A DNA stretch of 64,000 nt from Bacillota bacterium (lineage in GTDB: Bacteria > Bacillota > Clostridia > Oscillospirales > Ruminococcaceae): positions 1-64,000 of the forward strand of contig JAEWWW010000155.1 of NCBI GenBank assembly GCA_023396215.1, given 5' to 3'. Positions within the stretch are counted from its first letter, which is position 1, and each line of letters opens with the position of its first letter. Of this stretch, positions 48,037-56,519 are shown in pieces. The notes under the pieces were generated by a model. That model saw nothing but the letters and a program-made list of their open reading frames with translations, ran no database searches and was not told where the DNA came from. The position numbers and the translations under genes were made by a program.

Positions 48037-49131
48037 TTGATTAAAGAGTTGATACAAACGGCCAAAAGCGTTGACCTTGCCATTGAGCTTGGCTGCGAAA
48101 GCCTGGGGGTATCAAGGGACGAGGCCCAGTTCGAGATTATTGACCTGCCAAAGAAAAAGCTGTTTGGCATGAAAATTATCCCCGCCAAGGTGCGCGTTTA
48201 TGTAGAGCTGCCCGACGAGGCCCCGGCAAAACCGGCGGCCCAGCCCCCCGCCCAAAAGCCAGCCCAGCCAAAGAGCCAGCCTCCTCGGCGCGAGGCAAAG
48301 CCCGAAGCCAAAGAGCAGCGCCCGGAACGTGCCGAAGGGCGCGGGCAGAGCGGCGACCGGCGCAGGCAGTTCGACCAGGCCCAGCCCCCCCGGCAGGCCG
48401 AGCAGCCCCAGCGCAGCGAGGCTCCGATTGAGCCCGACGCGCTGATGACCGCCAAGGCAGCCGCCGTGGTGGATTATGTAAAAAGCATTTTGGGCCAGAT
48501 GGGCTTTGAGCAGGTGGAGGTTACCCCCCGCTTTACCCAAAGCGGCGCGGCCTTTGCCCTGAGCGGCGCAGATTTGGGCGCCATCATCGGCCGCCGCGGC
48601 GAAACGCTGGACGCGCTGCAGTACCTTTCCGGTCTGGTGGCAAACCGGCTGGAGGGCGACTACCTGCGGGTGACCATCGACAGCGGCAACTACCGCCAAA
48701 AAAGAGAAAAAACCCTCGAGGGCCTTGCCCGCAAGCTGGCACTGTCGGCGGTGCGCACCGGCAAAAGCTGCACCCTCGAGCCGATGAACCCCTACGAGCG
48801 GCGCATCATCCATGCGGCCGTTTCACAAATCAGAGGCGCGACCTCCTCCTCGACAGGGGAAGAGCCCAACCGCCGTGTGGTCATCAAATCGGCCACCGGG
48901 CAGCCCCGCCCGGGCGGCGACCGTGACCGCGACAACCGCGGCAGAGGCCGTGGCGGCAGGCGCGGCGGCCCCGACCGTGCCGACCGCAGCCCGGAGCAGC
49001 GGGAGCGCAGAAGCCCGGAGGAGCGTCCGGCTGCCCCCCGCCAGAGCGCACCCAGCGCAGCCCCGGCCGAAAAGGCCCAGCAGCGCAAGGACGCCGAAGG
49101 CCCGCTGTACGGCAAAATCTCTCTGGACTAA
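48037..49131 (+). CDS. jag: Jag/KhpB RNA-binding protein
   Basis: 364 residues from the TTG at 48037 (GGAGG about 8 bases upstream). The Jag-N domain is 1-60 (VSRDEAQFEIIDLPKKKLFG), then a long Pro/Gln/Arg linker, a KH domain (GAIIGRRGETLDALQYL), an R3H domain (ALSAVRTGKSCTLEPMNPYE), and an unusual C-terminal Arg/Gly/Asp-rich tail (DRDNRGRGRGGRRGGPDRAD) of about 90 residues, longer than in most family members and likely RNA-binding. KhpB controls cell elongation and small RNAs in known Bacillota. Confidence 0.95.
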   Translation: MIKELIQTAKSVDLAIELGCESLGVSRDEAQFEIIDLPKKKLFGMKIIPAKVRVYVELPDEAPAKPAAQPPAQKPAQPKSQPPRREAKPEAKEQRPERAEGRGQSGDRRRQFDQAQPPRQAEQPQRSEAPIEPDALMTAKAAAVVDYVKSILGQMGFEQVEVTPRFTQSGAAFALSGADLGAIIGRRGETLDALQYLSGLVANRLEGDYLRVTIDSGNYRQKREKTLEGLARKLALSAVRTGKSCTLEPMNPYERRIIHAAVSQIRGATSSSTGEEPNRRVVIKSATGQPRPGGDRDRDNRGRGRGGRRGGPDRADRSPEQRERRSPEERPAAPRQSAPSAAPAEKAQQRKDAEGPLYGKISLD

Positions 49132-49148
49132 AAACATAAGCAACATAA

Positions 49149-49243
49149 AACCCCCCGCAGGAATTTGAACTGACCCCAAAAAGTTAGACAGTGTGATACA
49201 CTGAATAACGGAAGGGGTGCACTTCAAAGAGATGCGGGGGGTT
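49149..49243. terminator. jag terminator stem carrying IS3-like ends in its loop
   Basis: Outer 11 bp stem AACCCCCCGCA (49149-49159) / TGCGGGGGGTT (49233-49243), then CTTTCTG. The 73-base loop contains TTTGAACTGACCCC...AAAGTTAGACA (49164-49190) and, at its other end, GGGGTGCACTTCAAA (49214-49228), roughly the complement. The left motif resembles an IS3-family inverted end (TGACCCCAAAAAGTTAGACA), so the loop may be a deleted insertion sequence of about 65 bp. Confidence 0.6.
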
Positions 49244-49283
49244 CTTTCTGTAAAATTATCCGCTCGACCGAGGGCCGCGCCGG

Positions 49284-52200
49284 TCAGCGGTAGTAGGCCA
49301 CGGCTCCGGCGAAGATATCCATCCCGTGGGGGCCGGGAACATTCTTGAACAGCCCCGGCGCGCTGCGCTCATTGTGGCCCATGCGCCCAAACACCCGTCC
49401 GTCGGGGGAGGTGATGCCCTCGATGGCGAAGCTGGAGTTGTTGGGGTTGTAGCGGATATCCTGTGTGGGGTTTCCGTCCAAATCCACATACTGGGTGGCA
49501 ATCTGCCCGTTTGCGGCAAGGGCCCGAATGAGCCCCTCGTCGGCGACAAAGCGCCCCTCGCCGTGAGAGATGGGGATAAGCGCCACCTCGCCCACCGCAT
49601 GGCCCGAAAGCCAGGGGGATTTGGCCGAAGCCACCCGGGTGCGCACCAGCAGCGACTGGTGGCGGCCAATCTTGTTGTAGGTCAGCGTGGGGCTGTCGGC
49701 GTCCATATCCTTAATCTCCCCGTAGGGCACAAGCCCCAGCTTAATCAGCGCCTGAAAGCCGTTGCAGATGCCGCAGATGAGGCCGTCGCGCTGCTGGAGC
49801 AGGTCGGCCACGGTGGCCGAAACGGCGGGGTTGCGGAAAAAGGCGGTGATGAACTTGCCGGAGCCGTCCGGCTCGTCGCCGCCGGAAAACCCGCCGGGAA
49901 TGACAATTCCCTGTGTGGCGCGGATTGTTTGGGCCATCAACCGCACGCTTTCGGCGATGTCGGCAGCCGAGCGGTTGCGCAGGACAAAGATTTCCGCCCT
50001 GCCCCCCGCCTGCTCAATCGCCTTGGCGGTGTCGTACTCGCTGTTGGTGCCGGGGAAGACAGGCACCACAAATTTGGGCTGCAGCACCGAGGCCCGGGGG
50101 CGGATATGGCAGCCCTCCCCATAGGAAAACACCTCCACCTCACCCTCCTGCCGGGTCAGGCAGGGGAAAACCGGCTCCAGCGTTTGCTCCCACGCCTCCT
50201 GCAACTGCTCCAGAGAAACGTCGGCTCCATCCGGGAGGGTGAGGGCGTATGCCTCTTGGGTGACCCCGAGCAGAGCGTCGGCGCAGTCCAGAGGCTCGGC
50301 TGCCTCCATCACGAAAGCGCCGAAAAGAGGCTCGGCCGTAAGGGGCTGGACTGCTTTGAAGCCGATTCGGTTGCCCAGACACATTTTCAGAACCGCCTCC
50401 GCCACGCCGCCGGAGCCCACCGCCCACGCGGACTGAACCCTGCCTGTGGCAATCAGCGCCTCAACCCGGTCAAAGAAGGTGCAAAGAGCGGCGAAATCCG
50501 GCTTCTCAAAGGCGGTAAAGCCGGGGGTCAGCAGATAAACGTTGGAGCCGGGCCGCTTAAATTCGGGGGAGACGACCCGCCCCGCCCGGGCGAGCGAAAC
50601 GGCGAAGGAGACGAGGGTGGGCGGCACGTCGGTATCCTCAAAGCTGCCGGACATAGAGTCTTTGCCGCCGATGGCCCCGCAGCACAGGCCAAGCTGTGCG
50701 TCCAGCGCCCCCAGCAGGGCGGCCACCGGCTTGCCCCAGCGGGCGGGGTCGGTGCGCAGGCGCTCGAAGTACTCCTGAAAGGTCAGCCAGCATTTGGCCC
50801 TTGTGCCGCCCGTGGCGATGATTTTGGCCACCGAATGCACCACCGCCCCGATGCCCGCGTGGTAGGGGCTGACGGTGGAAACCTCCGGGTCAAAGCCCCA
50901 CGCCATCAGCGAGCAGCTTTCGGTTTCGCCCTCCAGCACCGGGATTTTTGCCGCCATGGTCTGGGTGGGGGTGAGCTGGTATCTGCCGCCGTGGGGCATG
51001 GTTACGGTACCCCGGCCGATGACCGAATCAAAGCGCTCCACCAGGCCCTTTTGGGAGCAGACGGCCAGGCTGGCAGCCAGCTCCCGCAGGCCCTGCCCGT
51101 CCAGCGCGGGGTAGGTCTTCGGCTCTGGGCGCGGGGCCGCCACCGCGGCTGCGGCATGCTTGGGCGCGCCGTTGGAGTTTAGAAAGCTGCGGGCAAGGCT
51201 GACAATTTCGGCGCCGTTCCAGCGCATGGTCAGGCGGGGCTCGGCGCGAACAACCGCCACCACGGTGGCCTCCAGGTTTTCCGCCGCCGCCAGCGCGATG
51301 AAGGGGTCGGCGTCCTGCGCCCGCACCACCACCGACATCCGCTCCTGACTTTCCGAGATGGCCAGCTCGGTGCCGTCCAGCCCCTCGTATTTTTTGGGTA
51401 CACGGTCCAAATCAATCTCAATGCCGTCGGCAAGCTCCCCGATGGAAACCGCAACGCCCCCCGCGCCGAAGTCGTTGCAGCGGCGGATGAGGCGGGTGGC
51501 CTCCGGGTTGCGGAACAGCCGCTGGAGCTTGCGCTCCTCGGGGGCGTTGCCCTTCTGCACCTCGGCCCCGCAGCGCTCGAGGGATTCCAGCGTGTGGGTC
51601 TTGGAGGAGCCGGTCGCCCCGCCCACGCCGGCACGCCCGGTGCGCCCGCCCAGCAGAATCACCACATCCCCCGGCTCGGGGGTTTCACGCACCACATTGG
51701 CCGCAGGGGCAGCGCCCAGCACCGCGCCAATCTCCATGCGCTTGGCGACATAGCCGGGGTGGTAAATCTCGTGTACATGGCCGGTGCAAAGGCCAATCTG
51801 ATTGCCGTAGGAGCTGTACCCGGCGGCGGCGGTCTGAACAAGCTTGCGCTGGGGCAGCTTGCCCGGCAGGGTGTCCGACACCTTCTGCAGGGGGTTGCCC
51901 GCGCCGGTGACCCGCATGGCCTGATAAACAAAGCTGCGGCCAGAGAGCGGGTCGCGAATGGCGCCGCCCAGACAGGTGGCCGCGCCGCCAAAGGGCTCAA
52001 TCTCGGTGGGGTGGTTGTGGGTTTCGTTCTTGAACATCAGCAGCCACTGCTGCGGGCGGCCGTCCACCTCCACCTCAATCTTGACCGAGCAGGCGTTAAT
52101 CTCCTCGGATTCATCCAGGTCGGGCAGCAGCCCGCGCGCCTTCAGCACCCGCGCGCCGATGGTGGCAAGCTCCATCAGGGTAATGGGGCGGTCGGTACGG

Positions 52201-52976
52201 CCCAGCTCGCTGCGCAGCGAGAGGAAGCTTTCATAGCTGACGCGGATGGTCTCGTCCGCGATGTCCACCCGGTCCAGCTCGGTCAGGAAGGTGGTGTGGC
52301 GGCAGTGGTCCGACCAGTAGGTGTCAATCATGCGGATTTCGGTGATGGTGGGGTCGCGCCGCTCCTCCTCCCGGAAATAGGCCTGACAGAAGCGCAAATC
52401 CTCCAAATCCATCGCAAGGCCCAGCTCCTCCAGCATGGCGGCAAGGCCGGCCTCCTCCAGCGCGGTGAAGCCGGTGCAGACCGCCACCGGGCCGGGGAGC
52501 TCCAGACGCATGGTCAGCGTCTCGGGTATTTCCAGCGCGGCCTCCCGGCTCTCCACCGGGTTTATCAGCCAACCCTTGATTTGCGCAAACTGCGCGTCGG
52601 TGAGCCGCCCCTCCAGCACAAAGACACGGGCCGAACGAATGGTGGGCCGCTCCTTGCCGTAGGCCAGCGAGACGCACTGGGCGCAGGAATCCGCCCGCTG
52701 GTCAAACTGGCCGGGCAGAAATTCCGAGGCGAATACCCGCGCCGGGCCAAAATCCGGCAGGGTATCGTAGGTGATATCCACCGGAGGCTCGGAGAAAACG
52801 GTGCTGCGGGCCGCGGCGAAATCCGCCGGGGAGATGCCCTCGGCCAGATAACGGGCCAACACCCGCACACCGGTGAGCCCCGCAATCTGCAGGGTGCCGC
52901 GCAGGTCAGAAAGAATTGCGGCGGCCTCGTCGGCAAAGGCGGGTTTCTTCTCCACATAAATGCAAAAAACGGACAT
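49284..52976 (-). CDS. purL: Phosphoribosylformylglycinamidine synthase, single-chain Clostridial form
   Basis: 1230 residues from the ATG at 52976 (GGGAGGCG). PurS-like N-terminus, two ATP-grasp-like PurM-type halves (TYWSDHCRHTTF motif at about 235; GGKDSMSGSF in the second half), and a C-terminal class I glutaminase (VIPGGFSGGDEPDGSGKF; catalytic Cys in GLICGICNGFQAL; His-Glu in SHGEG). It makes FGAM from FGAR with glutamine. It is on the opposite strand from the pur operon, with the 615-base region between purL and purE as divergent control region. Confidence 0.97.
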   Translation of the reverse strand: MSVFCIYVEKKPAFADEAAAILSDLRGTLQIAGLTGVRVLARYLAEGISPADFAAARSTVFSEPPVDITYDTLPDFGPARVFASEFLPGQFDQRADSCAQCVSLAYGKERPTIRSARVFVLEGRLTDAQFAQIKGWLINPVESREAALEIPETLTMRLELPGPVAVCTGFTALEEAGLAAMLEELGLAMDLEDLRFCQAYFREEERRDPTITEIRMIDTYWSDHCRHTTFLTELDRVDIADETIRVSYESFLSLRSELGRTDRPITLMELATIGARVLKARGLLPDLDESEEINACSVKIEVEVDGRPQQWLLMFKNETHNHPTEIEPFGGAATCLGGAIRDPLSGRSFVYQAMRVTGAGNPLQKVSDTLPGKLPQRKLVQTAAAGYSSYGNQIGLCTGHVHEIYHPGYVAKRMEIGAVLGAAPAANVVRETPEPGDVVILLGGRTGRAGVGGATGSSKTHTLESLERCGAEVQKGNAPEERKLQRLFRNPEATRLIRRCNDFGAGGVAVSIGELADGIEIDLDRVPKKYEGLDGTELAISESQERMSVVVRAQDADPFIALAAAENLEATVVAVVRAEPRLTMRWNGAEIVSLARSFLNSNGAPKHAAAAVAAPRPEPKTYPALDGQGLRELAASLAVCSQKGLVERFDSVIGRGTVTMPHGGRYQLTPTQTMAAKIPVLEGETESCSLMAWGFDPEVSTVSPYHAGIGAVVHSVAKIIATGGTRAKCWLTFQEYFERLRTDPARWGKPVAALLGALDAQLGLCCGAIGGKDSMSGSFEDTDVPPTLVSFAVSLARAGRVVSPEFKRPGSNVYLLTPGFTAFEKPDFAALCTFFDRVEALIATGRVQSAWAVGSGGVAEAVLKMCLGNRIGFKAVQPLTAEPLFGAFVMEAAEPLDCADALLGVTQEAYALTLPDGADVSLEQLQEAWEQTLEPVFPCLTRQEGEVEVFSYGEGCHIRPRASVLQPKFVVPVFPGTNSEYDTAKAIEQAGGRAEIFVLRNRSAADIAESVRLMAQTIRATQGIVIPGGFSGGDEPDGSGKFITAFFRNPAVSATVADLLQQRDGLICGICNGFQALIKLGLVPYGEIKDMDADSPTLTYNKIGRHQSLLVRTRVASAKSPWLSGHAVGEVALIPISHGEGRFVADEGLIRALAANGQIATQYVDLDGNPTQDIRYNPNNSSFAIEGITSPDGRVFGRMGHNERSAPGLFKNVPGPHGMDIFAGAVAYYR

Positions 52977-53217
52977 AAGCGCCTCCCTTTCAGGTGATGA
53001 AATCACCATACGTCTTTCATCTTCATGCCGTGTCTTTAAAAACCGGAGGGTGAAATTTTACCGCCCTATTATGCATGATTTTACAAAAGAGCGCAAGGCC
53101 TGAAAAACCAAAAAACCGCAGTGCCTGTAATTTTCCCCGCGGGAACAGCCCCGCTTTTTTCTGTTTTGCATAGCTCCTGCGGGAGAAAGACAAGCAAAAT
53201 TTATAAATATTCATCCG

Positions 53218-53246
53218 TTGTATTTTTTGCGGTTCTTCGCTATAAT
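53218..53246 (+). promoter_or_regulatory. Promoter of the purE leader
   Basis: TTGTAT (53218-53223) and TATAAT (53241-53246) with a 17-base spacer. It is the best plus-strand promoter in the purL-purE interval, about 340 bases from purE. Confidence 0.7.
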
Positions 53247-53252
53247 GGGGTA

Positions 53253-53425
53253 AAACGCGGAGCTTGGCGTTTTAAGTTTACTTTAGTGGTAGAAAGGGGC
53301 GGGGATTATGGCTGGCGCATACAGTTGTCTTGCGCGGATGGTTCCTGCATCGAGGGGCGGAAGTGCCCTTACTCGCCTTGTGTCCTTGTGAGGTTGCAGC
53401 TTTAGCTGCAGCCTCTTTTGTTTTT
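53253..53425 (+). ncRNA. Structured purE leader or small RNA of unknown class
   Basis: About 173 nt from the predicted start to the terminator. Visible hairpins are AAAACGC / GCGTTTT (near 53253-53275), GCGCA / TGCGC (about 53315-53336), AGGGGC / GCCCTT (about 53353-53370) and the terminator. A 27-codon frame (53308-53391; ribosome-binding site AAAGGGGCGGGG) ends exactly at the terminator and might encode a leader peptide (MAGAYSCLARMVPASRG...). I could not match it to the guanine, ZTP or other riboswitches I know. A 6S-like RNA is possible but unsupported. Confidence 0.45.
53390..53425 (+). terminator. Intrinsic terminator upstream of purE
   Basis: Stem GAGGTTGCAGC / GCTGCAGCCTC with a 4-base loop, followed by TTTTGTTTTT. 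It lies between the promoter and purE, so purE expression must pass through it or use a promoter I cannot see. Confidence 0.85.
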
Positions 53426-53521
53426 ATAAAATACAAAAAAAGGAAGAGGGTAGCGTGAAAAAACACGCTACGCCTTTATGTGCCAATCGCTCTCCGCCTG
53501 CGGCGGGAACCGCGGATTGAT

Positions 53522-53585
53522 GCACAAACAGACCATTCCTTTTTCATGGTCTGTTTGTGCCGTAACAAAAGTAAAAGGAATGGTC
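53522..53585 (+). promoter_or_regulatory. purE hairpin with loop complementary to the ribosome-binding site
   Basis: A perfect 15 bp stem (GCACAAACAGACCAT, 53522-53536, and its complement, 53546-53560) with loop TCCTTTTTC. The loop is complementary to AAAAGGA (53573-53579), the purE ribosome-binding site, so a pseudoknot is possible. Alternatively GACCATTCCTTTT (53531-53543) can pair over 13 bp with AAAAGGAATGGTC (53573-53585). A separate small hairpin GTAGCGTG / CACGCTAC lies about 53449-53471. Confidence 0.6.
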
Positions 53586-53591
53586 TTGATT

Positions 53592-54083
53592 ATGAAAAAG
53601 GTTGCGCTAATTATGGGGAGCGACAGCGATTTTCCGGTGGTGGAGCCCGCTGTCAGGCAGCTTCGGGCCTTTGGAATCCCGGTGGAGGCCCATGTGATGA
53701 GCGCCCACCGCACCCCGGCGCGGGCCGCGGCCTTTGCCGCGTCGGCAAAGGAGGCGGGCTTCGGGGTGATTATCGCCGCCGCAGGCAAGGCGGCCCATCT
53801 GGCCGGCGTGCTGGCGGCCCACACCACCCTGCCGGTCATCGGCATTCCGGTGCGCTCCACCGCGCTGGAGGGGATGGACGCCCTGCTGGCCACGGTGCAG
53901 ATGCCGCCGGGCATCCCGGTTGCCACCGTCGCCATCGACGGGGCCGAAAACGCGGCCATCTTGGCGGCGCAGATGCTGGCCCTTTCTGACGGGGCGCTGG
54001 CCGAGAAGCTCTGCACAATGAAACGGGAGATGGAAGAAAAGGTGCTGGAGAAGGACAAGGCGCTGCAGGAAAAATTGAGATAG
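53592..54083 (+). CDS. purE: N5-carboxyaminoimidazole ribonucleotide mutase (PurE)
   Basis: 163 residues from the ATG at 53592. [11 protein letters not shown] at the N-terminus, SAHRTPARA with the catalytic His, and [20 protein letters not shown]. This is the class I PurE sequence type, although no purK (its usual partner) is in the window; purK may be elsewhere or unneeded at high CO2. First gene of the purine operon; expression probably controlled by the leader upstream. Confidence 0.95.
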   Translation: MKKVALIMGSDSDFPVVEPAVRQLRAFGIPVEAHVMSAHRTPARAAAFAASAKEAGFGVIIAAAGKAAHLAGVLAAHTTLPVIGIPVRSTALEGMDALLATVQMPPGIPVATVAIDGAENAAILAAQMLALSDGALAEKLCTMKREMEEKVLEKDKALQEKLR

Positions 54084-54105
54084 CCCGCCGAAAGACGGCA
54101 AAAGG

Positions 54106-54279
54106 ACAAAGTGTCAAAAAACAGGCAGGCGGCGAAAAATCGTGCAAGACGAGGTGGCAAGCGCAGCAAAGACGTACGCGTATTTGATATATGTGACCGA
54201 AATTTGCAAGTGCAGCCAACAAAGTAAGCAAAACGCTCAGGGCGTTTTACGGCCCGGCGACTTTTTCGACAGCCTGGGC
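54106..54279 (+). repeat. Repeat family 2, copy B, between purE and purC
   Basis: About 174 bp, same orientation as copy A (43358-43533) and most similar to it: GTGTCAAAAAACAGGCAGGC at the left, CTTTTTCGACAGCCTGGGC at the right. It includes the hairpin AAAACGCT..GGGCGTTTT, which could reduce read-through from purE into purC. Confidence 0.8.
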
Positions 54280-54293
54280 AAAAGGTGAGGAGG

Positions 54294-55010
54294 ATGACTG
54301 TGAAAAAACAAGGGCAGCTCTATGAGGGAAAAGCAAAGAAGGTTTTTGCAACCGACGACCCCGAACTTCTGATTGTGGATTACAAGGACGACGCCACCGC
54401 CAACAACGGCCTGAAAAAGGGAACCATCACCGGTAAGGGGGCCATCAACAACCGGGTGACCAACCATCTGATGAAGATGCTGGAGCAAAAGGGCATTCCC
54501 ACCCACTTTGTGGAGGAACTCTCCGACCGGGAAACGGTGGTGCGCAGGGTTACGATTGTTCCGCTGGAGGTGATTGTCCGCAACATCGCCGCCGGTTCGC
54601 TTTCCAAGCGGCTGGGGCTTGCGGAGGGCACCCGGCTGGCCAGCACCGTGCTGGAATACTGCTACAAGGACGATGAGCTGGGCGACCCGATGATTAACGA
54701 ATACCACATCGCGGCGCTGAAGCTGGCGACCCCGGAGGAGCTTGAGAAGATTGCCGGCTACAGCTTGAGAATCAATGTGCTTTTGACCGAGTACCTGAAG
54801 GATTTGGGCATCGAGCTGATTGACTTTAAGCTGGAATATGGCCGCACCGGCGACGGCACGGTGATTTTGGCCGATGAAATCTCCCCCGATACCTGCCGCT
54901 TCTGGGATAGCCAGACGGGAGAAAAGCTGGATAAGGACCGCTTTCGCCGGGATATGGGCGGCGCGGAGGACGCGTATCAGGAGGTTCTGCGCAGGCTGTT
55001 GGGCGAGTAA
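54294..55010 (+). CDS. purC: SAICAR synthetase (PurC)
   Basis: 238 residues from the ATG at 54294; a GTG at 54300 with GAGGAGG at ideal spacing is an equally good start. It has [43 protein letters not shown] and LIDFKLEYG. It joins aspartate to CAIR using ATP. Second gene of the operon. Confidence 0.96.
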   Translation: MTVKKQGQLYEGKAKKVFATDDPELLIVDYKDDATANNGLKKGTITGKGAINNRVTNHLMKMLEQKGIPTHFVEELSDRETVVRRVTIVPLEVIVRNIAAGSLSKRLGLAEGTRLASTVLEYCYKDDELGDPMINEYHIAALKLATPEELEKIAGYSLRINVLLTEYLKDLGIELIDFKLEYGRTGDGTVILADEISPDTCRFWDSQTGEKLDKDRFRRDMGGAEDAYQEVLRRLLGE

Positions 55011-55046
55011 CCAAACCGCATTGCGGACGGAGAGAGGATTCAGAGT

Positions 55047-56495
55047 ATGTTTGATCAGCTTCACGAGGAATGCGGCGTATTTGGCATCTATACCCGGCGC
55101 GCGGGGGGCGACGTGGCGGCCCAGACCTATCTGGCGCTCTACGCCCTGCAGCACCGGGGGCAGGAGAGCTGCGGCATCGCCGTTTGCGACGACGGGGTGA
55201 TTCACTACCACCGGGATATCGGCCTTGTGCCGGAGGTCTTTACCAAGGACGAGCTGGAGCGTCTGGGCGTCGGCAACATGGCGGTGGGGCATGTGCGCTA
55301 CTCCACGGCGGGCAAGCAGAGCCGCACCAACGCCCAGCCGCTGGTGGTGCGCCACATCAAAGGGGCGATGGCGCTGGCCCACAACGGCAACCTGACCAAC
55401 GCCACCGAGCTGCGGGAGGAACTGGAGCTGGGCGGGGCAATCTTTCATTCCACCAACGATTCCGAGGTGCTTTCCTACATGATTACCCGGGCGCGGCTTG
55501 GCTCCGGCTCGATAGAGGAGGCGGTGGAGCAGGCGATGTATCAGGTGAAGGGGGCATACTCCCTTGTGGTGATGTCGCCCACCAAGCTGCTTGCGGCCCG
55601 CGACCCCGAGGGCTTTCGCCCGCTGTGCATGGGCAGGCTGGGGGAGGATATCATCTTCGCCTCAGAAACCTGCGCGCTGGACAGCCTGGGGGCCGCCTTC
55701 GTCAGGGAATTGGAGCCGGGCGAGATTGTTGTAGCCGATAAAAACGGCCTTCGCAGCATCCGCACCCATTGCGGCTCCAAGGGCCATTTCTGCGTATTTG
55801 AGTTTGTCTACTTCGCCCGCCCCGATTCGGTGATTGCCGGGGCCAGCGTCCACGAAGCCCGCCGCCGTGCGGGGGCCTTTCTGGCGCAGGATTATCCGGT
55901 GGAGGCGGACGTGGTCATCGGCGTGCCGGATTCCGGCATGGATTCCGCCATCGGCTATGCGCAGCAATCCGGCATCCCCTACGGGATGGGGTTTATCAAA
56001 AATCGCTACATTGGCAGAACCTTCATTCAGCCCACACAGGCCGAGCGGGAGCGGTCGGTGCATATCAAGCTCAATCCCGTGGCCGCCACCGTCAGGGGCA
56101 AGCGGGTGGTCATGATAGACGACTCGATTGTGCGGGGCACCACCACCGGCCGGATTGTGAACCTGCTGCGGGAGGCGGGCGCCACCGAGGTGCATGTGCG
56201 GCTCTCCTCGCCGCCCTTCGTCAGCCCCTGCTACTTCGGAACCGATGTGGACAGCAAGGAGAACCTGATTGCCTGCCACATGAGCATCCCCGAAATCTGC
56301 GCCCACATTGGGGCGGATAGCTTGGGGTACCTGTCGGTGGAGCATGTGGCGCAGATTGCCCGGGGCGCCGATTGCGACTTTTGCGTGGGCTGCTTCACGG
56401 GAAACTACCCGGCGCAGGTGCCGGAGCGCACCGAGAAAAACCGGTTTGAAACCAAGCTTAGCGAAAAGCATGGGCAGGACCAGGAAAGCGACTGA
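55047..56495 (+). CDS. purF: Amidophosphoribosyltransferase
   Basis: 482 residues. The propeptide MFDQLHEE is followed by Cys9, the expected N-terminal nucleophile (ECGVFGIY). The Ntn glutaminase is N-terminal; the phosphoribosyltransferase domain has the PRPP loop VVMIDDSIVRGTTT. Cysteines for the structural 4Fe-4S cluster of Bacillus-type enzymes are present near CDFCVGCFTG. It makes phosphoribosylamine, the first committed step. Confidence 0.98.
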   Translation: MFDQLHEECGVFGIYTRRAGGDVAAQTYLALYALQHRGQESCGIAVCDDGVIHYHRDIGLVPEVFTKDELERLGVGNMAVGHVRYSTAGKQSRTNAQPLVVRHIKGAMALAHNGNLTNATELREELELGGAIFHSTNDSEVLSYMITRARLGSGSIEEAVEQAMYQVKGAYSLVVMSPTKLLAARDPEGFRPLCMGRLGEDIIFASETCALDSLGAAFVRELEPGEIVVADKNGLRSIRTHCGSKGHFCVFEFVYFARPDSVIAGASVHEARRRAGAFLAQDYPVEADVVIGVPDSGMDSAIGYAQQSGIPYGMGFIKNRYIGRTFIQPTQAERERSVHIKLNPVAATVRGKRVVMIDDSIVRGTTTGRIVNLLREAGATEVHVRLSSPPFVSPCYFGTDVDSKENLIACHMSIPEICAHIGADSLGYLSVEHVAQIARGADCDFCVGCFTGNYPAQVPERTEKNRFETKLSEKHGQDQESD

Positions 56496-56519
56496 CTGGG
56501 GAAGGAAGGAATTTCAGCG

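Noticed and set aside
53253..53425. 6S RNA upstream of purE
   Set aside because: Size and promoter fit, but the 5' and 3' halves do not form the long closing stem with a central bubble; several local hairpins are seen instead. Left as an unknown RNA.
53121..53591. Guanine or ZTP riboswitch for the purine operon
   Set aside because: Neither the purine aptamer core nor the ZTP conserved segments could be found in the leader.
53478..53592. A longer PurE reading frame starting at 53478
   Set aside because: The extra 38 residues come from the leader hairpin and PurE homology begins at 53592.
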